Source: Roseiarcus sp036488815 (GTDB lineage Bacteria > Pseudomonadota > Alphaproteobacteria > Rhizobiales > Beijerinckiaceae). Taken from it: DNA of 64,000 nt. The stretch lies in the NCBI GenBank assembly GCA_036488815.1, contig DASXGX010000056.1, positions 15,728 through 79,727 of the forward strand. Reading direction: 5' to 3'. Within the stretch, counting starts at the first letter, position 1; each line of letters begins with the position of its first letter. Positions 24,755 to 33,508 of the stretch are shown here, in pieces. The notes under the pieces were generated by a model. That model was not told where the DNA came from and did no database searches. It saw only the letters and a program-made list of their open reading frames with translations. The translations under genes were made by a program, and so were the position numbers.

Positions 24755-25144
24755 TCAGGTGAAGCTGATGCGCAGCACCGCATAGAGGCAGGCCAAGCCG
24801 AGCGCGGCGGCGAAGAAGGAATTGGCCATCAGCGCCCATTCGCGCGCCTGGCCCTGGATATAATCGAGGATGACCGAGCGCATGCCGACCTGCATATGGT
24901 AGGCGCCGACGACGACGAACAGAAGCAGCACGATCGCCGGAAGCGGTTCGCCCAGCTCCGAGCGCACGCCGTTATAGTCCTTGTGCAGAAGGGTGAGCAG
25001 CAGCCACACGAAGGCGATCGTCAGCGGGATGAGCGCCGCCGAGCTCACCCGTATCATCCAGTTCTCCTCAGCGCCGAGACGCGCCGACCCGAGGAAGCGA
25101 ACGCGGCTGAGCGGCGTGCGGAGGGAATTGTCATTGCCGACCAT
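24755..25144 (-). CDS. sdhD: Succinate dehydrogenase membrane anchor subunit
   Basis: Membrane anchor of complex II with part of the heme and quinone site. The 129-residue protein has three transmembrane segments (about 30-50, 58-80, 98-120) and HMQVGMRSVILDYIQG, matching the family. A TTG overlapping the sdhC stop could add five residues, but ATG 25144 has a good ribosome binding site (AAGGAA), so it is used. Confidence 0.93.
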   Translation of the reverse strand: MVGNDNSLRTPLSRVRFLGSARLGAEENWMIRVSSAALIPLTIAFVWLLLTLLHKDYNGVRSELGEPLPAIVLLLFVVVGAYHMQVGMRSVILDYIQGQAREWALMANSFFAAALGLACLYAVLRISFT

Positions 25145-25155
25145 GGCGATTTCCT

Positions 25156-25566
25156 TCAACGAACGATGTAGCCGACGATCCAGACGACGATGGTCAACAC
25201 CAAGCCGCCGATCAGCGTCGCCTGCGCCAATTGCTCGCGCTCGGGATCATCGAGGCCGTAGCCGGCGTCCCAGAGAAAATGACGGACGCCGCCCAGCATG
25301 TGGTGAAACAGCGCCCAGGTGAATCCGAACAGCACGATCCGGCCGATGATCGATTGGATGAACCAGGAGAACGTCGCGAAGGCGGAAGCGTCCATCGAGG
25401 CGGCGATCAGGAACCAGGCGAGCAGCAGCACGCCGACATAGAGCCCTACGCCGGTGATGCGGTGGACGATCGACATCGCCATGGTGAGGGTGAAGCGGTA
25501 GATGCCGAGATGGGGCGACAGCGGACGCTGGGCGGGTTGAGTAGGCGTCGAATTGGTCGCGGCCAT
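25156..25566 (-). CDS. sdhC: Succinate dehydrogenase cytochrome b556 subunit
   Basis: Heme-binding anchor of complex II. It has 136 residues from MAATNS, with three transmembrane segments and the family signature RPLSPHLGIYRFTLTMAMSI followed by VHRITGVGLY. The heme-ligand region is FHHMLGGVRHFLWDAGYG. ATGs 5 and 20 codons upstream are possible; the one used gives the usual length. First gene of sdhCDAB. It starts about 95 bases downstream of a sugar kinase gene on the same strand, so read-through from the sugar-acid operon is conceivable. Confidence 0.92.
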   Translation of the reverse strand: MAATNSTPTQPAQRPLSPHLGIYRFTLTMAMSIVHRITGVGLYVGVLLLAWFLIAASMDASAFATFSWFIQSIIGRIVLFGFTWALFHHMLGGVRHFLWDAGYGLDDPEREQLAQATLIGGLVLTIVVWIVGYIVR

Positions 25567-25660
25567 CGGTGCATGTTCCATTGCGGTTCGCGACGGCCTT
25601 TTAGCTCCGTCGCCGCCGCTCCGCAATGATCGACATCCGCCGCACGCGCAATGCAGCTAT

Positions 25661-26593
25661 TCAACCGCGTTGAAATGTCTCGATTTCAGTCATCGTGGGC
25701 GGATTCGAACCCCTGCGGGTGCAAGTGATGGCCGAGGCGGTGGCGGCGAAGGCGAGCCAGGTCTCGAGGCGCGCGCGATTCGGCGCGCCCGCGTTAGCCC
25801 CGAGCGCTCCGTCGCGCTCCATCGCCGCGAGCAGCGACGACATGAAGCTGTCGCCAGCGCCGACCGTGTCGACGACTTGGATGCGCGGCGCCGGCACGCT
25901 GAGCCTTTCGCCGCCGAGGAAGGCGACGGCGCCGCGCTCGCCGAGCGTCGCCACGCAGAACGCCGGACCGTTCCGAGCCCATTCCGCGAGCGCGTCGTCG
26001 ACCGACCGGCCGGGGTAGAGCCATTCGATGTCTTCTTCGCTCGCCTTGACGAAGCTCGCGAGCGCCGCCTGCCGCTCGACCAGCGCCGTGACGCTCTCGC
26101 GATCGGGGGTCACCAGGGGACGAATATTCGGGTCGAAGCTCGTCGTCGCGCGCCCGCGCGCCGAGCGCAGCGCCGTGACCACGCTTTCGCCGTGCCGTGG
26201 ATCAACCGCGGCGATCGAGCCGACGTGCAGATGACGCGCTCCGTCGGGCCACGTGGCCGGAAACGGCCAGCGGCCGTCGAAGGCGGTCGCATCGAGATAG
26301 AACGAATAGCGCGAGCCCGTCTGCGCCGTGCCGCGCATCACGAAGGCGAGCGGTGTCGGCTTCGCGTCGCGCGCGACGAGTTCGAGGCTGACGCCCTCTG
26401 CGGCGAGCGCCGCGGCGAGGGCTTCGCCGTTCGCGTCCGCGGAGAGCCTGGAGACGAAGGCCGTCGGCGCGCCGAGGCGGCCGAGGCCGATCGCCACATT
26501 GTAGGGAGAGCCGCCGCGAACCGCGTCGTAGCGGCCCTCCATGTCTGGGTCGGGAATGAGGTCGACGAGCGCCTCGCCGGAAATGAGGATCAT
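25661..26593 (-). CDS. PfkB-family sugar kinase, fructokinase-like
   Basis: ATP-dependent sugar kinase of 310 residues. The start MILISGEALVDLIP and the substrate segment GGSPYNVAIGLGRLGAPT are typical of fructokinases and related 2-keto-3-deoxygluconate kinases. The catalytic motif DTVGAGDSF lies near residue 240, with the Asp as the base. It is 27 bases downstream of the 2,5-dioxovalerate dehydrogenase gene and presumably in the same transcript. The sugar is not determined; a keto sugar or keto-deoxy sugar acid would suit the pathway genes around it. Confidence 0.85.
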   Translation of the reverse strand: MILISGEALVDLIPDPDMEGRYDAVRGGSPYNVAIGLGRLGAPTAFVSRLSADANGEALAAALAAEGVSLELVARDAKPTPLAFVMRGTAQTGSRYSFYLDATAFDGRWPFPATWPDGARHLHVGSIAAVDPRHGESVVTALRSARGRATTSFDPNIRPLVTPDRESVTALVERQAALASFVKASEEDIEWLYPGRSVDDALAEWARNGPAFCVATLGERGAVAFLGGERLSVPAPRIQVVDTVGAGDSFMSSLLAAMERDGALGANAGAPNRARLETWLAFAATASAITCTRRGSNPPTMTEIETFQRG

Positions 26594-26620
26594 GCCGCCG
26601 TCGCCCCCCTTTTTGTTTGG

Positions 26621-28060
26621 TCAGGCCAGAGTGTAGGCCGTCTTGACCGTCGTATAGAACTCGACCGCGTAGCGTCCCTGTTCGCGCGCGCCGAGGCTCG
26701 AACCCTTACGGCCGCCGAACGGCGTGTGATAGTCGACGCCGGCCGTCGGCAGGTTGACCATCGCCATGCCGACTTCGGCGTTGCGCTTGTAGTGCGTCGC
26801 GTACTTCAGGCTCGTGGTGCAGATGCCGCCGCACAGGCCGAATTCGGTGTCGTTGGCGATCTCGAGCGCGTGCTCATAGTCGCGCGCCGGGATCATCGCC
26901 GCGACCGGCCCAAAAATCTCCTCGCGGGAGATCCGCATCGCATTGTCGGCGTCGACGAACAGCGCAGGGGCCATGTAGAACCCAGGCGCCGACCGGTTGA
27001 GCCGCTCGCCGCCGATCGCGAGCTTCGCGCCCTCGTCCTTGCCGATGCCGACATAGGAGAGGTCCTGCTCGATCTGGCCGTCGTCGACGACCGGACCGAC
27101 GTGGACCCCGGCCTTACGGGCGTCGTCGATGACGAGGCCGCGGATGCGCTCGGTGAGCGCCTCGGCGAACTTGCCGTAGATTCCCTGCGTGACGATGAGG
27201 CGCGAGGAGGCGGTGCAGCGCTGGCCGGTGGAGAAAAAGGCGCCGTTGACGGCGCATTCGACGGCGGTCTTCAGGTCCGCGTCGTCCAGCACGACGAGCG
27301 GGTTCTTGCCGCCCATCTCGAGCTGGAACTTGCGCATCGCAGTGGTGCAGGCGACGGCGACTTTGCGCCCGGTTGCGACCGAGCCGGTGAAGGTGATCGC
27401 GTCGACATGGCGGTGGTCGAGCATCGCCTGTCCGACGACCGAGCCGCGGCCCATCACCAGATTGAACACGCCCTTGGGCGCGCCGGCGCGCACGATGATC
27501 TCGGCGAGCGCATGGGCCGAACCCGGCACGAGGTCGGCCGGCTTGAAGACGACGCAATTGCCGTAGCAGAGCGCGGGCGCGATCTTCCAGGCGGGAATGG
27601 CGATCGGGAAGTTCCACGGCGCGATGATGCCGACGACGCCGACCGCCTCGCGCGTGACTTCGATGTCGACGCCCGGGCGGACGCTCGGAAACTTCTCGCC
27701 GGGAATGCGCAGCGCTTCGCCGGCGAAGAAGTCGAAGATCTGCGCGGCGCGCCCGACTTCGCCGATCGCTTCGGGAAGCGTCTTGCCCTCTTCGCGCGCG
27801 AGCAGATTGCCGAGCTCCTCACGGCGGGCGAGGATTTCGGTCGAGACGCGCAGCAGGATGTCATGCCGCTCCTGCGGGGTCGAGCGGGACCACGCGGGGA
27901 AGGCGGCGCGCGCCGCGGCGACCGCCGCATCGACCTGCGCCGCGCTCGCCTGCGCATAGGTTCCGACGACGTCGTTGGTGTCGGAGGGGTTGACGTTGCG
28001 CGTCACGCCCTGGCCATCGAGCCACTCGCCGGCGATGTAGTTCTTGTGAAGCTCGCTCAT
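26621..28060 (-). CDS. 2,5-dioxovalerate (2-oxoglutarate semialdehyde) dehydrogenase
   Basis: NAD(P)-dependent aldehyde dehydrogenase of 479 residues, most like the enzymes that oxidise 2-oxoglutarate semialdehyde to 2-oxoglutarate at the end of non-phosphorylative pentose, hexarate and hydroxyproline pathways. Key residues: Asn150 in IIAPWNFPIA, Glu248 in QLEMGGKNP and Cys282 in STGQRCTASS. C-terminal VNLPTAGVDYHTPFGGRKGS matches this subgroup. The neighbour upstream is an FAH-family dehydratase, the enzyme that would make its substrate. Specificity is inferred from this pairing. Confidence 0.87.
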   Translation of the reverse strand: MSELHKNYIAGEWLDGQGVTRNVNPSDTNDVVGTYAQASAAQVDAAVAAARAAFPAWSRSTPQERHDILLRVSTEILARREELGNLLAREEGKTLPEAIGEVGRAAQIFDFFAGEALRIPGEKFPSVRPGVDIEVTREAVGVVGIIAPWNFPIAIPAWKIAPALCYGNCVVFKPADLVPGSAHALAEIIVRAGAPKGVFNLVMGRGSVVGQAMLDHRHVDAITFTGSVATGRKVAVACTTAMRKFQLEMGGKNPLVVLDDADLKTAVECAVNGAFFSTGQRCTASSRLIVTQGIYGKFAEALTERIRGLVIDDARKAGVHVGPVVDDGQIEQDLSYVGIGKDEGAKLAIGGERLNRSAPGFYMAPALFVDADNAMRISREEIFGPVAAMIPARDYEHALEIANDTEFGLCGGICTTSLKYATHYKRNAEVGMAMVNLPTAGVDYHTPFGGRKGSSLGAREQGRYAVEFYTTVKTAYTLA

Positions 28061-28100
28061 GAGGATCTCGTCTCCTTTGAATGCTGTCCGCTTCGTCGGT

Positions 28101-29279
28101 TCAAATCAAGCCCCGGCGAGCGAGGTTGCGCATGAGGTGGCCAGCGGCGAAATCCCAGGGGGCGCAGTCCTGGCTATGGCGCATCCGATTCGCCAAGCGG
28201 CCCAGCTTGTCGGCGCTTACGGTGACGATGTCGCCGACCTTATGCGTAAAGCCCTTGCCTGGCTCGTCGCGATCCGCGATCGGCGCGAACATGGTGCCGA
28301 GAAAGAGCGCGGCGCCGTCGGGATAGCGATGCGCGGCGCCGATCAACTGGCTAACGAGATCGGCCGGATCGCGGCTGATCTTCGCCATCGACGAGCCGCC
28401 TTCCAGCACATAGCCATCCTCGCCTTCAACCCTGAGGTTCACCTCGGCCGAGCGCACGTCGTCGAGGCTGAAGGTCGCATCGAACAGGCGCAGGAAAGGT
28501 CCGATCGCGCAGCTCGCGTTCTGGTCCTTGGCCTTGCCCAGGAGCAGCGCCGAGCGTCCCTCGAAATCGCGCAGGTTCACGTCGTTGCCGAGGCTCGCGC
28601 CGACGATTGTCCCCGTCGAACTGACGAACAGAACGATCTCCGGCTCGGGATTGTTCCAGACCGAGGCGGCGTGGTAGCCGGCGTCGTCGCCGGCGCCGAC
28701 CGCAGACATGGGCTGGCTCTTGGTGAAGATCTCGGCGTCCGGCCCAATGCCGACTTCGAGGTATTGCGACCAGGCGCCATCGGCGAGCAGCGCCTCCTTG
28801 AGGCGGGTCGCCGCCGGCGAGCCGGGCTTCAGGGTCGAAAGATCGGCGCCGATCAGCCGCGACAGTTCGGCCCGGATCGTCGCCGAGGCGCCGCTTTCGC
28901 CGCGCGCGCGCTCCTCGATGACACGCTCGATCATCGAGGTCGCGAAAGTGACGCCGGCGGCCTTCAGCGCCTGCAGGTCGACCGGGGCGAGCAGCCAGGG
29001 CTTGGACGAATCGCGCCCGTCCTGCGGCGTGTTGGCGAGGAGCTCGGCAAGGCTCCCAAGCCGTTCGCCGTCCGCCTGCCGCACCGCGGCCGCCGGGTTG
29101 GACGCCTCACAGAGATCGCGCATCGTCGGGAAGGCGCGGCTGATGTCGAAGACGTCGCCCGAGCGCAAGGCGACGACCGAGGGGCCCGCCACGTCGGGCC
29201 GCCAGACTCTGCCGCAAAGGGTCCCCGCAAAGCCGTCGCTCGGCAGGATCGAGGCTTCGGTCAGGCGAAAGTTCGTCAT
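28101..29279 (-). CDS. FAH-family protein, probable 2-keto-3-deoxy-pentonate dehydratase
   Basis: Member of the fumarylacetoacetate hydrolase superfamily, 392 residues. It has CGRVWRPDVAGPSVVALRSG at the N terminus, VGIGPDAEIFTKSQPMSAVG and the metal-site segment WNNPEPEIVLFVSSTG (two Glu), followed by GNDVNLRDFEGRSALLLGKA. The length and N terminus resemble XylX of Caulobacter, which removes water from 2-keto-3-deoxyxylonate to give 2,5-dioxovalerate. First gene of the leftward operon, 40 bases before the matching dehydrogenase. The exact sugar acid is not shown by the sequence. Confidence 0.78.
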   Translation of the reverse strand: MTNFRLTEASILPSDGFAGTLCGRVWRPDVAGPSVVALRSGDVFDISRAFPTMRDLCEASNPAAAVRQADGERLGSLAELLANTPQDGRDSSKPWLLAPVDLQALKAAGVTFATSMIERVIEERARGESGASATIRAELSRLIGADLSTLKPGSPAATRLKEALLADGAWSQYLEVGIGPDAEIFTKSQPMSAVGAGDDAGYHAASVWNNPEPEIVLFVSSTGTIVGASLGNDVNLRDFEGRSALLLGKAKDQNASCAIGPFLRLFDATFSLDDVRSAEVNLRVEGEDGYVLEGGSSMAKISRDPADLVSQLIGAAHRYPDGAALFLGTMFAPIADRDEPGKGFTHKVGDIVTVSADKLGRLANRMRHSQDCAPWDFAAGHLMRNLARRGLI

Positions 29280-29400
29280 CGGTTCCCCACTCCAGGCCGC
29301 CCGGAAATGATGATTGACGGCGGACCGCAGTCTCTCTAGCCTCTAACATGCCAGCTGGGAAGAGGCGCTCACGGAGGCGGCCGCGGGAGTCGACAATCAC

Positions 29401-30069
29401 ATGGGGGAGCGGGTCAGCAGCAAGGCGGACCACGTCTATGGCGAGCTCAAGGAGGCGATCCTGACGGGCGCCCTGGAGCCGGGCGAACCGATCGACAAGC
29501 TGGCGCTCTGCGAGCGCCTTGGCGTGTCGCGCTTTCCGGTGTCCGCCGCGGTCAGCCGGCTCGCCTTCGAGCGGCTCGTCGTCATCGAGCCCCAGCACGG
29601 CTCGTTCGTCTCGCGCATCTCGGTCGAGGACGTGCGCGAGCGCCTGTTTATCCGCACCGCGCTCGAGTGCGAGATCGCCGCTGAGGCGGCGCTTCGGCTG
29701 TCCAGGGAGGGACGCGCGGCGCTCGCCGGCAATATGGCTCGTGAGCGGGAGGCGGTGGAGGCGGTGGACCGTCAGAAATTCTATGAGCTCGATGTCGAGT
29801 TTCATCAGATTTTGACGTCGCATCTCGGTCTGAGGCACAGCGGGGAAGTCCTGGACGGGCTGCGCGCGCATCTGGAGCGCGTCCGCCGCTTGCTTATGGC
29901 GCCCGCCGGCCGCATCCGCGTGACGCTGAACGATCACCAGGCGGTCTTCAGCGCGATCGAAGCCGAGGACACCGTGCGCGCGAGAAGCGCCATGGCGGAC
30001 CATCTCGCGGGCACCACGGAACAATTCGAGACGTTCGCGCGCGAACGCCCCGAGCTTTTTTCGGCCTGA
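29401..30069 (+). CDS. GntR-family (FCD) regulator of sugar-acid catabolism
   Basis: Transcriptional regulator of 222 residues. The winged-helix domain (about 1-75) includes LEPGEPIDKLALCERLGVS, and the FCD domain (about 85-215) has the family's Asp and His positions (YELDVEFHQILTSHLG; HQAVFSAIEAED). It is transcribed away from the FAH-aldehyde dehydrogenase operon and lies 26 bases before a dehydratase gene. It therefore probably controls both arms, with the 121-base divergent gap (29280-29400) as the operator region. No strong palindrome is visible there. Confidence 0.85.
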   Translation: MGERVSSKADHVYGELKEAILTGALEPGEPIDKLALCERLGVSRFPVSAAVSRLAFERLVVIEPQHGSFVSRISVEDVRERLFIRTALECEIAAEAALRLSREGRAALAGNMAREREAVEAVDRQKFYELDVEFHQILTSHLGLRHSGEVLDGLRAHLERVRRLLMAPAGRIRVTLNDHQAVFSAIEAEDTVRARSAMADHLAGTTEQFETFARERPELFSA

Positions 30070-30095
30070 ATGGCCGCTGACGAGGACAGAACATC

Positions 30096-31616
30096 ATGAC
30101 GACCCCGCGCGCTTTGCGCCTCAACGCTCAAGACAATGTGATGGTCGCGGTCGACGAGATCCGCGTCGGCGACACGCCCACGGGCGCCCCGTCGGCCGCC
30201 GAGCGCATTCCTCGCGGCCACAAGATGGCGACCGCCCCGATCGAGACCGGCGCGCCAATCCGCAAGTTCGGACAGATCATCGGCTTCGCCGCGAAGCCGA
30301 TCGAGGTCGGCCAGTGGGTGCACGAGCACAATTGCGTCATGCACGATTTCGCGCGCGACTATCATTTCAGCGAGGACGCGCGGCCCGAGGCGATCCTGCC
30401 GCTCGAGAAGCGGGCGACCTTCGAGGGCTTCCGCCGCGCCAACGGCAAAGTCGGCACGCGCAACTATCTCGGCATCCTGACCTCGGTGAATTGCTCGGCG
30501 ACGGTGGCGCGGCTCATAGCGCGCGAAGTCGAGCGCTCCGGCGTCCTCGCGGACTATCCCAATGTCGACGGCGTGATTGCGCTGGTGCACGGCACCGGCT
30601 GCGGCATGGCCGGCAAGGGCGAGGGCTTCAACATCCTCGAGCGCACGCAATGGGGCTATGCGACCAATCCGAACATGGGCGGCGTGCTGATGGTCGGCCT
30701 CGGCTGCGAGGTGTTCCAGATCGGACGGATGAAGGACGACTATGACATCGTCGAGGGCGATCTCTTCCAGAGCATGACGATCCAGGCGACCGGCGGGACG
30801 CGCAAGACGGTCGAGGCGGGCGTCGAGCGGGTGAAGGCGATGCTGCCCATCCTCAACGCCGCCAAGCGCGAGACCACACCCGCGAGCGAACTGACGCTGG
30901 CGCTGCAATGCGGCGGTTCGGACGGCTATTCCGGCATCACCGCCAATCCCGCGCTCGGCGCGGCGGTCGACATTCTCGTGCGCCACGGCGGCGCCGCGAT
31001 CCTCTCGGAGACCTCGGAGATTTATGGCGCCGAGTACCTGCTGACGCGCCGCGCGGCGACGCCGGAGATCGGCCACAAGCTGGTCGATCTGATCCATTGG
31101 TGGGAGGACTACGCGGCGCGCAACGGCGGCGAGATGAACAACAATCCGTCCCCCGGCAACAAGGCGGGCGGTTTGACGACGATCCTAGAGAAGTCGCTCG
31201 GCGCCGCCGCCAAGGGCGGCACGACGATTCTCAACGGCGTCTACCGCTATGCGGAGCCCGTGACCGCCAAGGGCTTCGTCTTCATGGACACGCCCGGCTA
31301 CGACCCCGTTTCGGCGACCGGCCAGGTCGCCGGCGGCGCCAACATCCTCTGCTTCACCACCGGGCGCGGCTCCGCCTATGGCTGCAAGCCGACGCCGTCG
31401 ATCAAGCTCGCGACCAACAGCGAGATGTACCGGCGCATGGTCGAGGACATGGACATCAACTGCGGCGACGTGCTGGACGGCGTTTCGCTGGAGGAGAAGG
31501 GCCAGGAGATTTTCGAGAAGATCCTCGCTGTCGCGTCCGGCGAGCGAAGCAAGTCCGAGGCGCTCGGCTACGGCGACGCGGAGTTCGTTCCCTGGCAGAT
31601 CGGCGCGACGATGTGA
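30096..31616 (+). CDS. UxaA/GarD family sugar-acid dehydratase
   Basis: Altronate or galactarate dehydratase type enzyme of 506 residues; such enzymes remove water from a hexonate or hexarate using an iron or other divalent metal. The N-terminal SAF domain is about 8-90 (RLNAQDNVMVAVDEI...WVHEHNC). The catalytic part contains GFRRANGKVGTRNYLGILTS, ALVHGTGCGMAG, LGCEVFQIG, LQCGGSDGYSGITANPALG and NNPSPGNKAGGLTTILEKS. Residues C and H in the HGTGCG and GCE motifs are likely ligands. The choice among altronate, galactarate and another acid cannot be made by eye; the pairing with 2,5-dioxovalerate dehydrogenase slightly favours a C5/C6 acid routed to 2-oxoglutarate. Confidence 0.85.
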   Translation: MTTPRALRLNAQDNVMVAVDEIRVGDTPTGAPSAAERIPRGHKMATAPIETGAPIRKFGQIIGFAAKPIEVGQWVHEHNCVMHDFARDYHFSEDARPEAILPLEKRATFEGFRRANGKVGTRNYLGILTSVNCSATVARLIAREVERSGVLADYPNVDGVIALVHGTGCGMAGKGEGFNILERTQWGYATNPNMGGVLMVGLGCEVFQIGRMKDDYDIVEGDLFQSMTIQATGGTRKTVEAGVERVKAMLPILNAAKRETTPASELTLALQCGGSDGYSGITANPALGAAVDILVRHGGAAILSETSEIYGAEYLLTRRAATPEIGHKLVDLIHWWEDYAARNGGEMNNNPSPGNKAGGLTTILEKSLGAAAKGGTTILNGVYRYAEPVTAKGFVFMDTPGYDPVSATGQVAGGANILCFTTGRGSAYGCKPTPSIKLATNSEMYRRMVEDMDINCGDVLDGVSLEEKGQEIFEKILAVASGERSKSEALGYGDAEFVPWQIGATM

Positions 31617-31625
31617 GCGCGGGCC

Positions 31626-32288
31626 ATGGGGGCCGCGCTTCTTTTCGATCTCGACGGCACGCTCGTCGACAGCGACGCCGAGCATCTCGTGGCGTTCCAG
31701 CGCGTGTTCGCGCCCCACGGCGTCGCGCTCGATCGTGATTCCTATGTGGCGCGGATCATGGGCGCGTCGAACGACGCGATCGCGCAAGCGTTTCTGTCGC
31801 ACCTGCCGCCAGAACTGCAGGTCGCGACGATCGCGGCGAAGGAAGCCGCTTATCGCGAGAGCCTGGGCGCGCTTGACCCGATCGCCGGCGCGGGCGCCCT
31901 GCTCGATTTCGCCGACGCGCGCGGCCTTAGGCGGGCGGTCGTCACCAACGCGCCGCGCGCCAACGCCGATCTCGTGCTGAAAGCGCTCGGCCTCGACGCG
32001 CGTCTGCCCATCCGCGTCATCGGCGGCGAATTGGCGCGCTCGAAGCCCGATCCGCTGCCCTATCTCACCGGCCTCGAGCGGACCGGCGCGCGCGCCGAAC
32101 ATTCGGTCGCCTTCGAGGATTCGCCCTCGGGAGTCCGCGCGGCGGTCGCCGCCGGATTGGCGGTAGTCGGGCTGACGACCTCGCTCGATGCCGACCGGCT
32201 GATCGCCCTGGGCGCGAGCCTCGCGGTGGCGGATTTCACGGATCCCAGTATTTATGAATTGATCGAATCGCGAATGGCGCGCGCCTGA
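31626..32288 (+). CDS. HAD-superfamily hydrolase, beta-phosphoglucomutase-like
   Basis: Phosphatase-type protein of 220 residues. HAD motif I is LLFDLDGTLVDSD (about 5-17) with the nucleophile Asp, motif II is VVTNAPRAN, the motif III Lys is in GGELARSKPDP, and motif IV is VAFEDSPSGVRAAVAAG. The small helical cap (about 18-85) places it with the phosphoglycolate phosphatase and beta-phosphoglucomutase group. It starts about nine bases after the dehydratase stop, so it is in the same operon; dephosphorylation of a sugar-phosphate side product is a plausible role. Confidence 0.85.
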   Translation: MGAALLFDLDGTLVDSDAEHLVAFQRVFAPHGVALDRDSYVARIMGASNDAIAQAFLSHLPPELQVATIAAKEAAYRESLGALDPIAGAGALLDFADARGLRRAVVTNAPRANADLVLKALGLDARLPIRVIGGELARSKPDPLPYLTGLERTGARAEHSVAFEDSPSGVRAAVAAGLAVVGLTTSLDADRLIALGASLAVADFTDPSIYELIESRMARA

Positions 32289-32317
32289 AGGCGGCGGTTT
32301 TCTCTAAGGGGTCCTCC

Positions 32318-33304
32318 ATGCGACTGGCTCAAATCATCGACGAATCCGACAAGCGCGCGCTCGTCGTCACCGCGCGCGGCGAAAGCCGGCTCGTCAAAGG
32401 CGCGCGCACGACGCTCGATCTGGCGAACCAGGCGATCGAAGCCGGCGTCGCGCTGCGCAAGCTGATCGCCGACCGCGGCGTCGGCAAGCCGGTCGATCTC
32501 GCCGCCGCCTTGAAGGAGAAGCGCGTCCTCAGTCCGATCGATCACAAGGACCCGGCCCACGTCCACGTGACCGGCACGGGCCTCACTCACCTCGGATCGG
32601 CCGAGGGGCGCGACAAGATGCACCGCAATCTCGCCGACGCCGAGACGCTCACCGACTCGATGAAGATGTTCAAGCTGGGCCTCGAAGGCGGCAAGCCGGC
32701 GAAGGGCGCCGAGGGCGTTCAGCCCGAATGGTTCTACAAGGGTGACGGCTCGACGCTCGTTCCGCCCGGCGGCGATCTCGTCTCGCCGAGTTTCGCGCTC
32801 GACGGCGGTGAAGAGCCGGAGATCGTCGGCGTCTATGTCATCGATCCCTCGGGCGCGCCGGTGCGCGTCGGCTTCGCGCTCGGCAACGAGTTCTCCGATC
32901 ACGTCACCGAGCGGCAGAACTACCTCTATCTCGCCCATTCGAAACTCCGCCAGTCGAGCTTCGGGCCGGAGCTGCTGATCGGCGACCTGCCGCAAGACAT
33001 TCAGGGCGTCTCCCGCATCCGGCGCGGCAAGGAGGCGCTGTGGGAGAAGCCGTTCGTCTCCGGCGAGCAGAACATGTCGCACACGATCGCCAACCTCGAG
33101 GCGCATCATTTCAAATATGCGCTGTTCCGGCGGCCCGGCGACGTGCACGTCCATTTCTTCGGCACCGCGACGCTCTCGTTCAGCGATGGAATCAAGACCG
33201 AGAAGGGCGACGTGTTCGAGATCGACGCCGAGGCCTTCGGCCTGCCGCTGCGCAATCGGCTGGCGCTCGGCAAGGCGGCGAAGGTGAAGGTGAAGGCGCT
33301 GTGA
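32318..33304 (+). CDS. GguC / AraD1-type FAH-family protein
   Basis: Protein of 328 residues, second member of the FAH superfamily in this cluster. It resembles GguC (AraD1 group), often encoded with sugar ABC transporters and oxidative arabinose or galactose pathways; some relatives are L-2-keto-3-deoxyarabonate dehydratases. Features: MRLAQIIDESDKRALVV start, SPIDHKDPAHVHVTGTGLTH, EWFYKGDGSTLVPPGGDL, the metal segment DGGEEPEIVGVYVIDP and ALGNEFSDHVTERQNYL. It shows little likeness to the 392-residue FAH protein in the leftward operon, so the two probably act on different intermediates. Confidence 0.82.
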   Translation: MRLAQIIDESDKRALVVTARGESRLVKGARTTLDLANQAIEAGVALRKLIADRGVGKPVDLAAALKEKRVLSPIDHKDPAHVHVTGTGLTHLGSAEGRDKMHRNLADAETLTDSMKMFKLGLEGGKPAKGAEGVQPEWFYKGDGSTLVPPGGDLVSPSFALDGGEEPEIVGVYVIDPSGAPVRVGFALGNEFSDHVTERQNYLYLAHSKLRQSSFGPELLIGDLPQDIQGVSRIRRGKEALWEKPFVSGEQNMSHTIANLEAHHFKYALFRRPGDVHVHFFGTATLSFSDGIKTEKGDVFEIDAEAFGLPLRNRLALGKAAKVKVKAL

Positions 33305-33313
33305 AACTGACCT

Positions 33314-33422
33314 GTCATGCCCGCGAACGCGGGCATCCAGGGGGCAAGGACCCAAGCTAGGCGCACGCGAGAGGCGCCGTGCGCGGCGGCGTCTCTGGAT
33401 GCCCGCGTTTCCCGGGCATGAT
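33314..33422. repeat. Repeat R1 copy 4
   Basis: Left end GTCATGCCCGCGAACGCGGG (continuing CATCCAG) is the clean R1 consensus. The right end TGGATGCCCGCGTTTCCCGG (continuing GCATGAT) has a two-base change in its centre. The core (about 50 bases) includes GAGGCGCCGTGCGCGGCGGC. It follows the GguC-like gene and precedes the MFS transporter gene. Confidence 0.8.
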
Positions 33423-33508
33423 ACGGCGGCTCTCGTTGACAACCCCGGCCTCGATTGCAACGTTGAAATGACGCGATCGAAGAATCGTTAAGCGCCGGGG
33501 GACTCGCC

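Noticed and set aside
22949..25171. Very long open frame (about 740 codons) antisense to sdhA and sdhD
   Set aside because: Its product is Arg/Ala/His-rich low-complexity sequence mirroring sdhA codons. High GC at third positions keeps the opposite strand open. No ribosome binding site or recognisable domain.
25553..28135. Long open frame (about 860 codons) antisense to the kinase and aldehyde dehydrogenase genes
   Set aside because: Same shadow effect; sdhC, the kinase and dehydrogenase on the other strand are all clear protein families.
33437..33465. TTGACA upstream of the MFS gene as a -35 box
   Set aside because: No acceptable -10 hexamer at 16-18 bases; the sequence there is AACGTT.
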